Positions 16,003-24,077 of a DNA stretch of 44,575 bases are shown one piece after another. Made by a program: the position numbers and the translations under genes. Numbering within the stretch: position 1 is the first letter of the stretch; every line of letters begins with the position of its first letter. Source of the stretch: Methanopyri archaeon. Its GTDB lineage: Archaea > JAADCQ01 > Methanopyri > Methanopyrales > Methanopyraceae. Where the stretch lies: contig JAADCQ010000083.1 of NCBI GenBank assembly GCA_013154335.1, positions 1-44,575 of the forward strand, read 5' to 3'. The notes under the pieces were generated by a model. The model had not been told where the DNA came from. It saw only the letters and a program-made list of their open reading frames with translations, and did no database searches.

Positions 16003-17604
16003 GTGAACAACGACAGGTCGGACGTCGCCGAGAAAGTACAGGAGCTCATGGAAAGGTACGGCCTCCTCGTATCCCCCGAGCTCTTGGACAGGCTGGAGGA
16101 GGTCGAGGAGGCCGCGGACGACCTCGCTTCCATGGACCTACCCGTGATCACCGAGGAAGTACTACGGGGCGAGCTCGATCCCGAGTTCGTCGTCGACGGG
16201 AGCCCGTACGAGCTGGTAAGAGAGGGCGAGGAAACGGGAACCGAACCGGAAGTGGAGACGCGGGAGGAAGAGGAACCCGAGGTCAGGGTCGAACCCCCGA
16301 CCGAGAGGCCCCCGGCCGCCGAGTACGACTCCGAGGTCGAGGTGCTGGAGAACGTCGAGAAACCCTCCTCCAGGGGCGACGTGGAGGAGTTCGTGAGCCT
16401 GTTCGTGGACAGGCTGAACAGGCTGAGGAAGAAACTCAAGGGGAGGATGGACGACTGGTGCGATAACATAGCCGACGTCATCTCGCGGACCTCAAAGGAA
16501 CCCGGTGTCGTCTCTTTCGCCGCCCTCGTCACGGACGTGAGGGAGACTGAGAGATCCATGGTACTCAACGTCGAGGACGAGACCGGGATGCTGAAGGTCA
16601 TCGTGTCCAAGAGGAGGGGCGAGGGGATATACAAGAAGCTCAGGAAGATCGCCTTCCCGGGCATCGTACTCGGCATCCGCGGGTTCTGCAAGGGTTCCGA
16701 CCGCGTCGTTTTCGTGAACGACAGGAGCGGCGAGGTGAGACTCCCGGGTGAGGGCCTCCCGGAGAAGAGACCCCCGGCCGTGGAGGACGACGTCGCGGCC
16801 CTGTTCCTGGGCGACGTCCACGTGGGCTCGAACAAGTTCGAGGAGGACCTCTTCCACAGGCTCATAGAGAGGCTCTACGACCCGGACGATCCCCTCGGCC
16901 GCGTGAAGTACGTGCTCATCACAGGCGACGTGGTGGACGGGGTGGGCATATACCCCGGACAGCGCGAGGAACTCGACATCCCGGACATCGACGCCCAGTA
17001 CGAGAAGTTCGCCAAGCTGCTCGAGATGATGCCGGACTGGGTCGAGATAGTGGTGATACCGGGGAACCACGACGCGATAAGACAGGCCCTCCCCCAACCC
17101 CCGCTCTCCGAGTCCGACCCGGCCGCGCCCCTTCGGGAACTCGACGTCCACCTCACGTCCAACCCCTCGACCGTCAGGCTCCACGGGAAGGAGGGCGTCG
17201 AGGTCCTCCTGTACCACGGTCAATCCTTCGACGACATCATAGTCGACAGGCCGGACCTAGAACACGACCCTCGGGGCGTGAGGGAAGCCGCCGGCATGTG
17301 CATCGAGGCGTGCCACCTGGCGCCCAAGTACGGCGGATCGGTGCCCATAGCGCCGGACGAGAGGGACAGGCTCGTGATAGAGAGGAAGCCCCACGTCCTG
17401 GCCGTCGGCCACACGCACATAGCGTCCACGGGCGAGAAGGGAGGCTGCACGATAATATCCACGGGCACGTTCCAGAGGAGGACCGAGTTCCAGAAGAAGG
17501 TCGGGATAGAGCCGACGGTGGGTACCGTGTACGTGCTTAACATGCGGAAGGATAAGTACATGAGCAAGAGGCTCGGGAGGGTGGACCTACTGGACGGGGG
17601 TTGA
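16003..17604 (+). CDS. polB: DNA polymerase D small subunit DP1
   Basis: 533 residues, GTG at 16003. This is the small subunit of archaeal family D polymerase, carrying the calcineurin-like 3'-5' exonuclease. N-terminal helical region 1-70, acidic linker about 75-110, OB fold about 160-250, then phosphodiesterase motifs: GDVHVG (D271, H273), GDVVDG, GNHD (H356, D357), YHGQSFD and GHTH (H470, H472). All metal ligands look intact. The DUF1611 gene follows after four bases, suggesting cotranscription. The large subunit DP2 is not in the window. Confidence 0.96.
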   Translation: MNNDRSDVAEKVQELMERYGLLVSPELLDRLEEVEEAADDLASMDLPVITEEVLRGELDPEFVVDGSPYELVREGEETGTEPEVETREEEEPEVRVEPPTERPPAAEYDSEVEVLENVEKPSSRGDVEEFVSLFVDRLNRLRKKLKGRMDDWCDNIADVISRTSKEPGVVSFAALVTDVRETERSMVLNVEDETGMLKVIVSKRRGEGIYKKLRKIAFPGIVLGIRGFCKGSDRVVFVNDRSGEVRLPGEGLPEKRPPAVEDDVAALFLGDVHVGSNKFEEDLFHRLIERLYDPDDPLGRVKYVLITGDVVDGVGIYPGQREELDIPDIDAQYEKFAKLLEMMPDWVEIVVIPGNHDAIRQALPQPPLSESDPAAPLRELDVHLTSNPSTVRLHGKEGVEVLLYHGQSFDDIIVDRPDLEHDPRGVREAAGMCIEACHLAPKYGGSVPIAPDERDRLVIERKPHVLAVGHTHIASTGEKGGCTIISTGTFQRRTEFQKKVGIEPTVGTVYVLNMRKDKYMSKRLGRVDLLDGG

Positions 17605-17608
17605 ACGG

Positions 17609-18679
17609 GTGGCGTTCACGGAGCACCCCGAGGTAGACAAGGTGGTCCTGGTTCCCTTCACGAAGGTCACCGCCGGTATCCTCATGTTCTCCGACGTCGA
17701 GGTCGTGGGCGTCTGCGATTACAGGGAGGACAAGGTCGGGCGCAGCACCGCTGAACTCGTCGAAGGGGACGTACCGGACCTGGAGATCCGACACGTGGAC
17801 GACCTCCCCGAGGTCCTGGAGGACGCCGAATGGCTCGTGTGGACCAAGGAGGTGTTCGACAGGGACGTTCACTACGAGGTCTGGAGCAGGGTCATCGACA
17901 CCGCCATCCTCGAGGGCGTTAACGTGTACAACATGGGACGCCTCCACATGTTCCGCGAAGACGAGAGCAAGAGGCTCGAGGCCGCGAAGCGGGGCCTCCG
18001 GTACTTCGACGCCAGCGACCCCGAACTCCACCTGAAGATGATGCCCTACGGGGTGAAAGCGAGGGAGGAGGGCGTGAACGCGGACGTGGTGGCCGTGATC
18101 GGGGCGGCCCGAAGGACCGGGAAGTTCACCACCCTCAACACGATACGTGAGATCCTGGAGGACGAGGGCGTCAAGGTAGGGACCGTCGGCACCGAACCCA
18201 GCAGCATGCTCGTGGGACTCGACGCCATGGTGATACCCCAGGTGATCCCGCTGGCCCACGCGGCCCCGACCATCCTGGGCGCCGTCAAGTACGTGGACGA
18301 GGAGAAAGAACCCGACGTGATACTCGTTGGATCCCAGACCGGGGTCACCGCGGACCCGTTGGAAGTGGGCACCGGGAGGGGAGGCTGCGTCTGCTCCATA
18401 ACCATACTGACGGGCTGCGCCCCGGATCTACTCGTCGCGGCCACCAGACCCGACACCCTGGACGAGCTGAGGGAAGCCATCGAGGTCGCTCAAACCCTAA
18501 CCGGCGCCAGGGTCCAGTTCGTGAGCGTCAACGGCAAGGGGTACGACGAGGAAGAAGTGAGGAAGGTCTGCGAAAGGATAGAGGACGAACTCGGCTACCC
18601 GGCGGCCGACCCCGTGAAGATGAGGGAGGAGTTCGAGGAACTGGTCATCGACCTGTTGAAACCGGAGTCGGAAACATGA
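17609..18679 (+). CDS. DUF1611 family P-loop protein (DgcN-like)
   Basis: 356 residues, GTG at 17609. An N-terminal Rossmann-like lobe (about 1-125) precedes a P-loop domain with GAARRTGKFT (165-174). The whole matches DUF1611/COG3367. A bacterial member, DgcN, is reported as a D-glutamate N-acetyltransferase; the archaeal substrate is unknown. It is probably cotranscribed with polB. Its last 35 bases overlap the convergent M20 peptidase gene. Confidence 0.8.
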   Translation: MAFTEHPEVDKVVLVPFTKVTAGILMFSDVEVVGVCDYREDKVGRSTAELVEGDVPDLEIRHVDDLPEVLEDAEWLVWTKEVFDRDVHYEVWSRVIDTAILEGVNVYNMGRLHMFREDESKRLEAAKRGLRYFDASDPELHLKMMPYGVKAREEGVNADVVAVIGAARRTGKFTTLNTIREILEDEGVKVGTVGTEPSSMLVGLDAMVIPQVIPLAHAAPTILGAVKYVDEEKEPDVILVGSQTGVTADPLEVGTGRGGCVCSITILTGCAPDLLVAATRPDTLDELREAIEVAQTLTGARVQFVSVNGKGYDEEEVRKVCERIEDELGYPAADPVKMREEFEELVIDLLKPESET

Positions 18680-19763
18680 TCTTCGCGCACTTCAGGTAGG
18701 CTTCCGCGCACCTCCGAACCGATTCCACAGATACCCACTCGTCCGGCCCGTGGATGTTCCCACCCTTCGGACCCAGTATGACCGCGTCCAGACCCGCCTC
18801 GTGCACCAGGTAATCTATGTCACAGTGCCCCATCTTGAACCTCAACCCGCCCGGCAGACCCGCCGCCCTCGCCGCCCTCCTCGCCGCCTTCACGATGAAC
18901 GAGTCCGTGTCCACCACCGTGGCCCTCGACGCGGACTTCACCCTGACCTCCACATCGTACTCACCGTCCACCGACTTCACGACCTCCTTCTCCACCGCTT
19001 TCCTGACGTCCTCGGGCGTCTCCCCAGGCACCGTCCTGTAATCCACGGTGAGCGTGCACTCGTGCGGGATCACGTTGGAGGGGCCACCCGCCTCGATACC
19101 CGTCACGGTGACGTCGGACTTCACCTCCCCCACACCGGGGACCTCGAGACGCTCGGTGTCCATCGAACTGATGGCCTCGACGGCGTCGGCCGCCGCCTCT
19201 ATCGGGTTCCTCCCCTCCTGAGGCTTGGACGCGTGGGCGCTCTCACCCGTTATCCTGACCTCTAGGGTGACCCTCCCGCGATCCCCCACGTTGACGTGAC
19301 CGTCCGTGGGCTCGCAGACCACGGCTGCGGCGGCATCGAGACCCTCCCTGCACGCGTGAAGGGTGCCGTTGTCCTCCTCGCGCGGCGACTCCTCCCCCAC
19401 CGTGGCCAGTAGAGACAGCGGGATACCTTCCTCGTGAGCACGGACCACGGCCACCAGGGCCGCCGCCAGACCCCCCTTACAATCCGCCGCGCCCCTACCG
19501 TAAACGCGCCCCGAGACGATCCTAGGGTCGTAGGGCTCGGTGATCCTCCACCCCTCGCCGCCGGGCACGGTGTCCATGTGAGCGTTGAGGAGGAGCCCTC
19601 CCCGGGTCCCGGCGAGTACGTTCCCGAAGTCGTCCACCTCGTAAGGGACGCCGTGGTCACGGAGGAACTCCTCGATCATCGCCCTTACCTCGTCCTCCTC
19701 CCCGGTGGGGCTCCTGACCGATATCAAATCCTTCAAGAGGGCCACGGGATCGGGCTCCCTCAT
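18645..19763 (-). CDS. M20 family metallopeptidase / deacylase (ArgE/DapE-like)
   Basis: 372 residues, ATG at 19763. Two-zinc M20 hydrolase: H62 (AHMDT), D94 (GAADCKGG), catalytic E124/E125 (GEES), E151 (CEPTDG) and a late histidine in NIHGPDEWV; the dimerisation lid contains GESAHASKP. Relatives remove acyl groups from amino acids (acetylornithine, succinyl-diaminopimelate, LysW-conjugates) or cleave dipeptides; sequence alone does not choose. It is convergent with the DUF1611 gene. Confidence 0.88.
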   Translation of the reverse strand: MREPDPVALLKDLISVRSPTGEEDEVRAMIEEFLRDHGVPYEVDDFGNVLAGTRGGLLLNAHMDTVPGGEGWRITEPYDPRIVSGRVYGRGAADCKGGLAAALVAVVRAHEEGIPLSLLATVGEESPREEDNGTLHACREGLDAAAAVVCEPTDGHVNVGDRGRVTLEVRITGESAHASKPQEGRNPIEAAADAVEAISSMDTERLEVPGVGEVKSDVTVTGIEAGGPSNVIPHECTLTVDYRTVPGETPEDVRKAVEKEVVKSVDGEYDVEVRVKSASRATVVDTDSFIVKAARRAARAAGLPGGLRFKMGHCDIDYLVHEAGLDAVILGPKGGNIHGPDEWVSVESVRRCAEAYLKCAKIMFPTPVSTGR

Positions 19764-19806
19764 CGTCGCGCCGGAACCCCCGCTCCGGCGCGCGACGGGA
19801 GAGGTC

Positions 19807-19817
19807 CCTTAAATTTG
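19807..19817 (+). promoter_or_regulatory. Likely TATA element for rpoK
   Basis: CCTTAAATTTG is the only AT-rich patch in the 129-base gap between the M20 gene and rpoK. It lies about 80 bases before the chosen rpoK start, consistent with a leader of about 50 bases. Confidence 0.4.
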
Positions 19818-19892
19818 ACCCCCGTGAACACCGTACCGACAACTTCACACCACGTGAACACCGATTCCCAGGCCGGGAAGGGGGTGACCCGC

Positions 19893-20057
19893 GTGTCCCT
19901 CACGAGGTTCGAGATAACCAGGATCCTGGGGGCGAGGGCCCTCCAGATAGCCATGGGTTCCCCCGTCCTCGTGGAGGTCTCCGAGGACGACGACCCCTTG
20001 GAAATTGCTAAAAGGGAGTACCTGGAGGGGCGCATCCCGGTCGTCGTGAAGAGGTAG
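19893..20057 (+). CDS. rpoK: RNA polymerase subunit K (Rpo6)
   Basis: 54 residues, starting MSLTRFEITRILGARALQIAMG and ending IPVVVKR, the invariant core of archaeal RpoK (RPB6/omega), which assembles and stabilises the polymerase. GTG at 19893 is preferred: a GGGGGTGA Shine-Dalgarno ends six bases upstream; GTG at 19884 lies inside that site. It is followed after 11 bases by ferredoxin and then rps2, part of the usual archaeal rpoK-rps2 cluster, with enolase replaced by ferredoxin here. Confidence 0.95.
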   Translation: MSLTRFEITRILGARALQIAMGSPVLVEVSEDDDPLEIAKREYLEGRIPVVVKR

Positions 20058-20068
20058 GGGGGAGCGCC

Positions 20069-20260
20069 TTGCCCGAGGTCGTCATCGACTACGACGCCTG
20101 CGACGGGGTATCCGCCTGCGGCGAGTGCATAGAGGCCTGCCCCATGAACGTCCTGGACGAGGAGGACGACAAGCCCGTCGTCGCCAACCCAGACGACTGC
20201 ACCGGCTGCGGCCTCTGCGAGCAGGCCTGCCCCAACGGCGCCATAGAGGTTAGGATGTAA
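20069..20260 (+). CDS. 2[4Fe-4S] ferredoxin
   Basis: 63 residues, TTG start at 20069 behind AGGGGGGAG. The protein has two clusters: C11, C17, C20, C24 (with five residues between the first two cysteines rather than two) and C44, C47, C50, C54 (CTGCGLCEQACP). It is a small electron carrier; partners are not indicated. It lies between rpoK and rps2 and is probably cotranscribed with rpoK, with a T-run terminator after it. Confidence 0.95.
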   Translation: MPEVVIDYDACDGVSACGECIEACPMNVLDEEDDKPVVANPDDCTGCGLCEQACPNGAIEVRM

Positions 20261-20269
20261 AGATGTAAA

Positions 20270-20281
20270 TCAATTCTTTTT
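20270..20281 (+). terminator. T-rich terminator-like run after ferredoxin
   Basis: AATTC followed by five T bases (20277-20281), in the 71-base gap between ferredoxin and rps2. Archaeal termination commonly uses such T-runs without a hairpin. An AT-rich patch at about 20298-20306 may then serve as a promoter for rps2. Confidence 0.4.
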
Positions 20282-20331
20282 CCCATCCCCGCGCCCCGTT
20301 TCCATACATCACAACACCCGGGGGTGATCGC

Positions 20332-20949
20332 TTGGCCGAGGAATCCGGCGACGACCTACTCGTCCCCCTCAACGAGTACCTGGCCGCCGGCGTCCACATA
20401 GGCACCCAACAGAAGACCAAGGACATGGAACCCTTCATCTACAGGACCAGACCGGACGGCCTACACGTGATAGACGTGCGCAAGACGGACGAGAGGATAA
20501 GGATAGCCGCCAACTTCCTCTCCATGTACAACACCGAGGAGATCCTCCTCGTCTCCAGGAGGTACTACGGCCAGAGACCCATCACTAAGTTCGCGGAAGC
20601 CACCGGCGCCATCGCCATACCGGGTAGATTCGTCCCCGGCACCCTCACGAACCCCGAGTACGACGGCTACCTGGAACCCGAGGTGATAGTCCTGACCGAC
20701 CCGAGGGCCGACTTCCAAGCCCTGGTCGAGGCCCAGAGCGTCGGCATCCCGATAGTAGCCCTGTGCGACACGGACAACTTCACCGGAAACATCGACCTGG
20801 CCATACCCACGAACAACAAGGGTAGAAGGGCCCTAGCCCTAGTGTACTGGCTCCTCGCCAGGGAACTGCTCAAGAAGCTAGGGAGGCTCGAGGAGGACGA
20901 GGAGTTCGAGTACGACGTCGAGGACTTCGAGGGACCGCCGCCCAGGTGA
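20332..20949 (+). CDS. rps2: Ribosomal protein S2 (uS2)
   Basis: 205 residues, TTG at 20332 with GGGGGTGATCG upstream. Archaeal S2 with [19 protein letters not shown], the F-x-PGTLTNP block ([15 protein letters not shown]), VLTDPRAD, and [11 protein letters not shown]; acidic C-terminal tail. It binds the 30S head/body junction. It is followed 19 bases later by the ASCH-domain gene. Confidence 0.97.
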   Translation: MAEESGDDLLVPLNEYLAAGVHIGTQQKTKDMEPFIYRTRPDGLHVIDVRKTDERIRIAANFLSMYNTEEILLVSRRYYGQRPITKFAEATGAIAIPGRFVPGTLTNPEYDGYLEPEVIVLTDPRADFQALVEAQSVGIPIVALCDTDNFTGNIDLAIPTNNKGRRALALVYWLLARELLKKLGRLEEDEEFEYDVEDFEGPPPR

Positions 20950-20968
20950 AAGGGGATCCCCCTCCCTC

Positions 20969-21565
20969 ATGGCCGCCGGCATCTCCAAGCACCTGGAGCT
21001 CAGCGGGGAGTACAAGGACAAACTCCTCCGCGGCGAGAAACGAGCCACCATCCGCGTGGGACGCGTCCCCGGGGCCAGACCCGGCAAAGTCGTCTACCTC
21101 CACTGCGGAGGGTACGTGTACGGGAAGGTCCGCATAACCGACGTCGAAACCAAACGCGTGAAGGACCTCACCGACCGCGACGCCAAGGACGACGGCTTCC
21201 CGAACAAAGAAGCCCTGGTGAAGGCCCTCAAACGCCACTACCCGAACCTGACCGAGGACGACCTCGTCACGATCATCAGGTTCGACTGGGTGGAACGCTT
21301 CGAAGAACCCATCCTATCCGAACACCTCCCGTACGAGGGTCACGACCCCCTCGAAATAGCCGAACTAGCCCTCAAGGAGGACATCCCCCTGGATCCCAGG
21401 GACAGGGAGATGCTCGAGCTCCTGCTGGAGGCCGGTAGCATCAGGAAGGCCGCCCAAGCGCTCGGCGGGCTCGGCCATAGGGAGAAAATACGCCGCGCCG
21501 TCAGAAGGGCGTACGAGCTGCTGAAAAGCAGGGGAACCCTCAGACCCAAGGTCGAGGTTAAGTAA
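20969..21565 (+). CDS. ASCH domain protein with C-terminal helical (HTH-like) domain
   Basis: 198 residues, ATG at 20969. Residues about 1-115 form an ASCH (PUA-like) domain with LRGEKRATIRVG and GKVVYLHCGGYVYGKVRI, a fold that binds RNA or modified nucleosides. Residues about 135-198 are helical, with MLELLLEAGSIRKAAQALG and VRRAYELLKSRG resembling a helix-turn-helix. COG2411-type archaeal proteins have the first domain. Location after rps2 suggests an RNA-related role; not demonstrated. Confidence 0.8.
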   Translation: MAAGISKHLELSGEYKDKLLRGEKRATIRVGRVPGARPGKVVYLHCGGYVYGKVRITDVETKRVKDLTDRDAKDDGFPNKEALVKALKRHYPNLTEDDLVTIIRFDWVERFEEPILSEHLPYEGHDPLEIAELALKEDIPLDPRDREMLELLLEAGSIRKAAQALGGLGHREKIRRAVRRAYELLKSRGTLRPKVEVK

Positions 21566-21596
21566 CGGAAAACACGGGTCCCACCTTACAACCCTT

Positions 21597-21673
21597 CGGT
21601 GATATCGCAACGGTCAAATAAGCGCCCCGGTGACCCGCGACCGGCTTGAAATCACCGATACCTACGACGTAGG
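21597..21673 (+). promoter_or_regulatory. Nested structured leader before the permease gene
   Basis: Outer stem CGGTGAT (21597-21603) with ATCACCG (21651-21657) encloses an inner stem CCGGT (21627-21631) with ACCGG (21640-21644). It is followed at once by the palindrome CCTACG-A-CGTAGG (21661-21673), whose 3' arm runs into the Shine-Dalgarno AGGGGG of the permease. It may be a riboswitch-like leader or an operator. No known riboswitch consensus recognised. Confidence 0.4.
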
Positions 21674-21684
21674 GGGATGTCGTC

Positions 21685-23196
21685 GTGGCCGAGGAGAAGG
21701 AAAGGTCGGGCCACGGACTGAAGCGAGAACTGACGGCCCTCGGTTTCGTATCGACAGTGTGCTGCACGGTGATCGGAGGAGGAATCAACGTACTAACGTG
21801 CATGATCCAGGTCAAAGCCCCGGGAGTCGCGGATTACGTACCGATAGCGTTCGTCATAGCCGCGATACCGAGCCTGATAGCCGGATTCGTGGCCGGAGCC
21901 CTCAGCACCGCCGTACCCAGGGCCGGCGGACACTACACCTACGTGAGCAGGCTGTTCGACCCGTTCCTGGCGTTCTTCAGCTCCTGGAGCAGGTTCGTGG
22001 GCGAGGTCGGCGCCTTCGTGGCCATCGCCATAGGAGACGTCGCCCTCCTCGCGGCCATGTGCAAGTTCTGGGGGGCCGCGGGCGCCGCCAAATGGCTGAA
22101 CTCCCATACGCTGGAAGTGGCATCCTTGATCATAATCTTCACGTGGCTCGTTAACATCCTTGGCATCAAGATATACGAAGCCGTCGTGGACGCGATGTTC
22201 ATCATCCTGTTGACGGGCTTCTTCCTGGTCGTCGGCTACGGTCTCGCGGCCAGCCCCTCCGAGGTCATCAAGGCCATAGGAGGATGGGCCACGATCAACA
22301 AGCTCGTGGCACAGGCCGGTGGGCTACCGAAGGGCGTGGGATCGGCGGCCGCCATATTCTCGGCCGCGGCGACCCTCGTGTTCGCGTACGTGGGCTTCGA
22401 AACGGGCACCCAGGCCGCGGGAGAGGTCAAGAAACCCCACAGGGTCTTCAGGTACATGCTCATAGCCCTAGGCGTGATCACGGGCTACTACCTCCTGTAC
22501 TCGGCCGCCGTGTACCACGCCGTACCCTGGCAGTGGATATACGCAAAGGCCAAGCTCGCCAAGGCCGCCGGCACGAACTTCACAGTCCCACAGGCCATGG
22601 CCCCCGTGTTCAAGACACTCTCCCCGAGCGTAGGCGAAGCCATAGCCGGGTACGTGGCCTTCGTGGCCGCCATAGCACTACTCAGCGACCTACCACCCAT
22701 GTTCCTATCCACGAGCAGGATGACCTTCGCCTGGGCCCACGACGGCATGATCCCCAAGGCCCTCGCCAAGGTGCACAAGAAGTTCAGGACCCCGTGGGCC
22801 GCCCTGACCTTCCTGATGATACTGGCGCTGATACTCACGTGGGCCGTCGGTCAGTTCCTAGCGGCCGTGGACATAACCACGGTGGCCCTACTGTTCACGT
22901 ACCTGTTCATCTGCATGACGGCGCTGTGCTGGAAGTTCGTCAGACCGGAGATCTACGAGAAGGCACCGCTCGGTGACAAGTCCAAGAAACTCACCAACTG
23001 GTTCGGTGCCATCGGAACCGTGCTGAGCCTCCTCTTCCTCGGCGAGATAGCCATCACCGACCCACAGAGCTTCTACTGGTGGGTCGCGCTGATGGTACCG
23101 GGCCCGTTCATCTTCTACTACGCGTACAACAGGACGGTCAAGAAGCTGGGTCCGGAGAAGGCCAGGGAGAGACTCATGGAGATACCACCCGAGTGA
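21685..23196 (+). CDS. Amino acid permease, APC superfamily
   Basis: 503 residues, GTG at 21685 preceded by AGGGGGATG. About 12 hydrophobic segments. The first contains the APC signature VCCTVIGGGIN (usually G-x-IIG-x-GI), and the sixth region has VFAYVGFETGTQAAGEVKKPHR, the typical F-x-GFE ... E-x-KNP-x-R motif. It imports an amino acid or amine by cation coupling; the substrate is not deducible. It stands alone with a structured leader. Confidence 0.92.
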   Translation: MAEEKERSGHGLKRELTALGFVSTVCCTVIGGGINVLTCMIQVKAPGVADYVPIAFVIAAIPSLIAGFVAGALSTAVPRAGGHYTYVSRLFDPFLAFFSSWSRFVGEVGAFVAIAIGDVALLAAMCKFWGAAGAAKWLNSHTLEVASLIIIFTWLVNILGIKIYEAVVDAMFIILLTGFFLVVGYGLAASPSEVIKAIGGWATINKLVAQAGGLPKGVGSAAAIFSAAATLVFAYVGFETGTQAAGEVKKPHRVFRYMLIALGVITGYYLLYSAAVYHAVPWQWIYAKAKLAKAAGTNFTVPQAMAPVFKTLSPSVGEAIAGYVAFVAAIALLSDLPPMFLSTSRMTFAWAHDGMIPKALAKVHKKFRTPWAALTFLMILALILTWAVGQFLAAVDITTVALLFTYLFICMTALCWKFVRPEIYEKAPLGDKSKKLTNWFGAIGTVLSLLFLGEIAITDPQSFYWWVALMVPGPFIFYYAYNRTVKKLGPEKARERLMEIPPE

Positions 23197-23283
23197 TATC
23201 CGCCGCCGCGGTACGTCGTCCGATCATCCCACGGAGGTCACCAGCGGCGGACCTCTTCATCCGCCTCCCAACCCCACATCTTC

Positions 23284-23308
23284 TTCCCGCTATAACGCGA
23301 GCGGGGAA
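23284..23308 (+). promoter_or_regulatory. Hairpin with TATAA loop before the UPF0235 gene
   Basis: TTCCCGCT (23284-23291) can pair with AGCGGGGAA (23300-23308) with one extra G. The loop contains ATAACG, giving TATAA across the arm boundary. The right arm contains the GCGGGGAA Shine-Dalgarno of the TTG start at 23314, so folding would hide it. Confidence 0.35.
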
Positions 23309-23313
23309 CCCGC

Positions 23314-23601
23314 TTGAAGGACCCTTTCGAGGAACACCCCGAAGGAACCCTCGTCAGGCTGAGGGTCAACCCCGGAGCCCCTAGAACCGAGATCAAAGGC
23401 GTGGACGAGTGGAGAGGCGCGCTCGAGGTGAACGTCTCCGAACCCCCGAGGGGAGGGCGCGCAAACAGGGAACTCATACGTTTCCTAAAGAAGCTAACCG
23501 GGACCGACGTCGAACTGGTCTCGGGCGAGACCTCGAGGGACAAGACCGTCCTCATCAAAGGTCTGGACCCCGAGGAGGCCCGCCGGGTACTCACCCGGTG
23601 A
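23314..23601 (+). CDS. UPF0235 / DUF167 family protein
   Basis: 95 residues, TTG at 23314. Small alpha/beta protein of the YggU family: VRLRVNPGAPRTEIKG, LEVNVSEPPRGGRANRELIRFL and VELVSGETSRDKTVLIKG are the conserved blocks. Role unknown. A Cys-containing gene follows 53 bases downstream on the same strand. Confidence 0.93.
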   Translation: MKDPFEEHPEGTLVRLRVNPGAPRTEIKGVDEWRGALEVNVSEPPRGGRANRELIRFLKKLTGTDVELVSGETSRDKTVLIKGLDPEEARRVLTR

Positions 23602-23654
23602 AGCGGGCGTCACATAGGTATACCACGGGTCGGGAGGGGGCCGGGGTGAGGCCC

Positions 23655-24020
23655 TTGCCCAAGGTGGAGGAGCTGGCCGCGGCGATAGTGGCCCTGGAGG
23701 ACGCCTCGTGGGAGCAACCCGCCAGGGAGAAGTTCCTGAAGACGTTCGCGACCAAACTCTCCGAGTACCTCGAGGAGTTGGGGTACGAGACGCCCGAGGA
23801 GAAGCTGGCGGCCGTGTACGGGGAGGAGAACTTCGAAGTCAACGAGGAGGACGACAAGGTGATCGTGGAGGTCAGGTGCCCGTGCAGGACCTTCAAGGAG
23901 GTCGCGGAGGAGAAGGACTACTGCACCAACATGGCGTTCCTCGAGGCGGTGTTCGGCGGCAAGGTCGAGGACAGGGAGGTTGGCGAGGAGACCTGCACCG
24001 TGGTGATATCCAAAGGGTAA
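23655..24020 (+). CDS. Cys-containing hypothetical protein, paralogue A
   Basis: About 121 residues from TTG at 23655, six bases after a GGGGTGA site; GTG at 23646 would add three residues. An N-terminal helical half with VALEDASWE and TKLSEYLEELGYETPEE precedes a C-terminal half with VIVEVRCPCRTF, DYC, FLEAVFGGKVED and TCTVVI. Four to five cysteines in the second half suggest a metal or cluster site reminiscent of V4R-type domains. It is clearly paralogous to the gene at 26250-26639. It precedes a membrane protein gene on the same strand. Confidence 0.75.
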   Translation: MPKVEELAAAIVALEDASWEQPAREKFLKTFATKLSEYLEELGYETPEEKLAAVYGEENFEVNEEDDKVIVEVRCPCRTFKEVAEEKDYCTNMAFLEAVFGGKVEDREVGEETCTVVISKG

Positions 24021-24035
24021 CGCCCCCGCCGGACC

Positions 24036-24045
24036 GTTAATTAAC
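24036..24045 (+). promoter_or_regulatory. TATA-like palindrome GTTAATTAAC
   Basis: A perfect 10-base palindrome in the gap between paralogue A and the membrane protein gene, about 33 bases before the TTG start at 24078. It is well placed as the TATA box of that gene. Confidence 0.45.
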
Positions 24046-24077
24046 CCCGGAAACCCCCGAAGGTGGAAGGGGGAACC

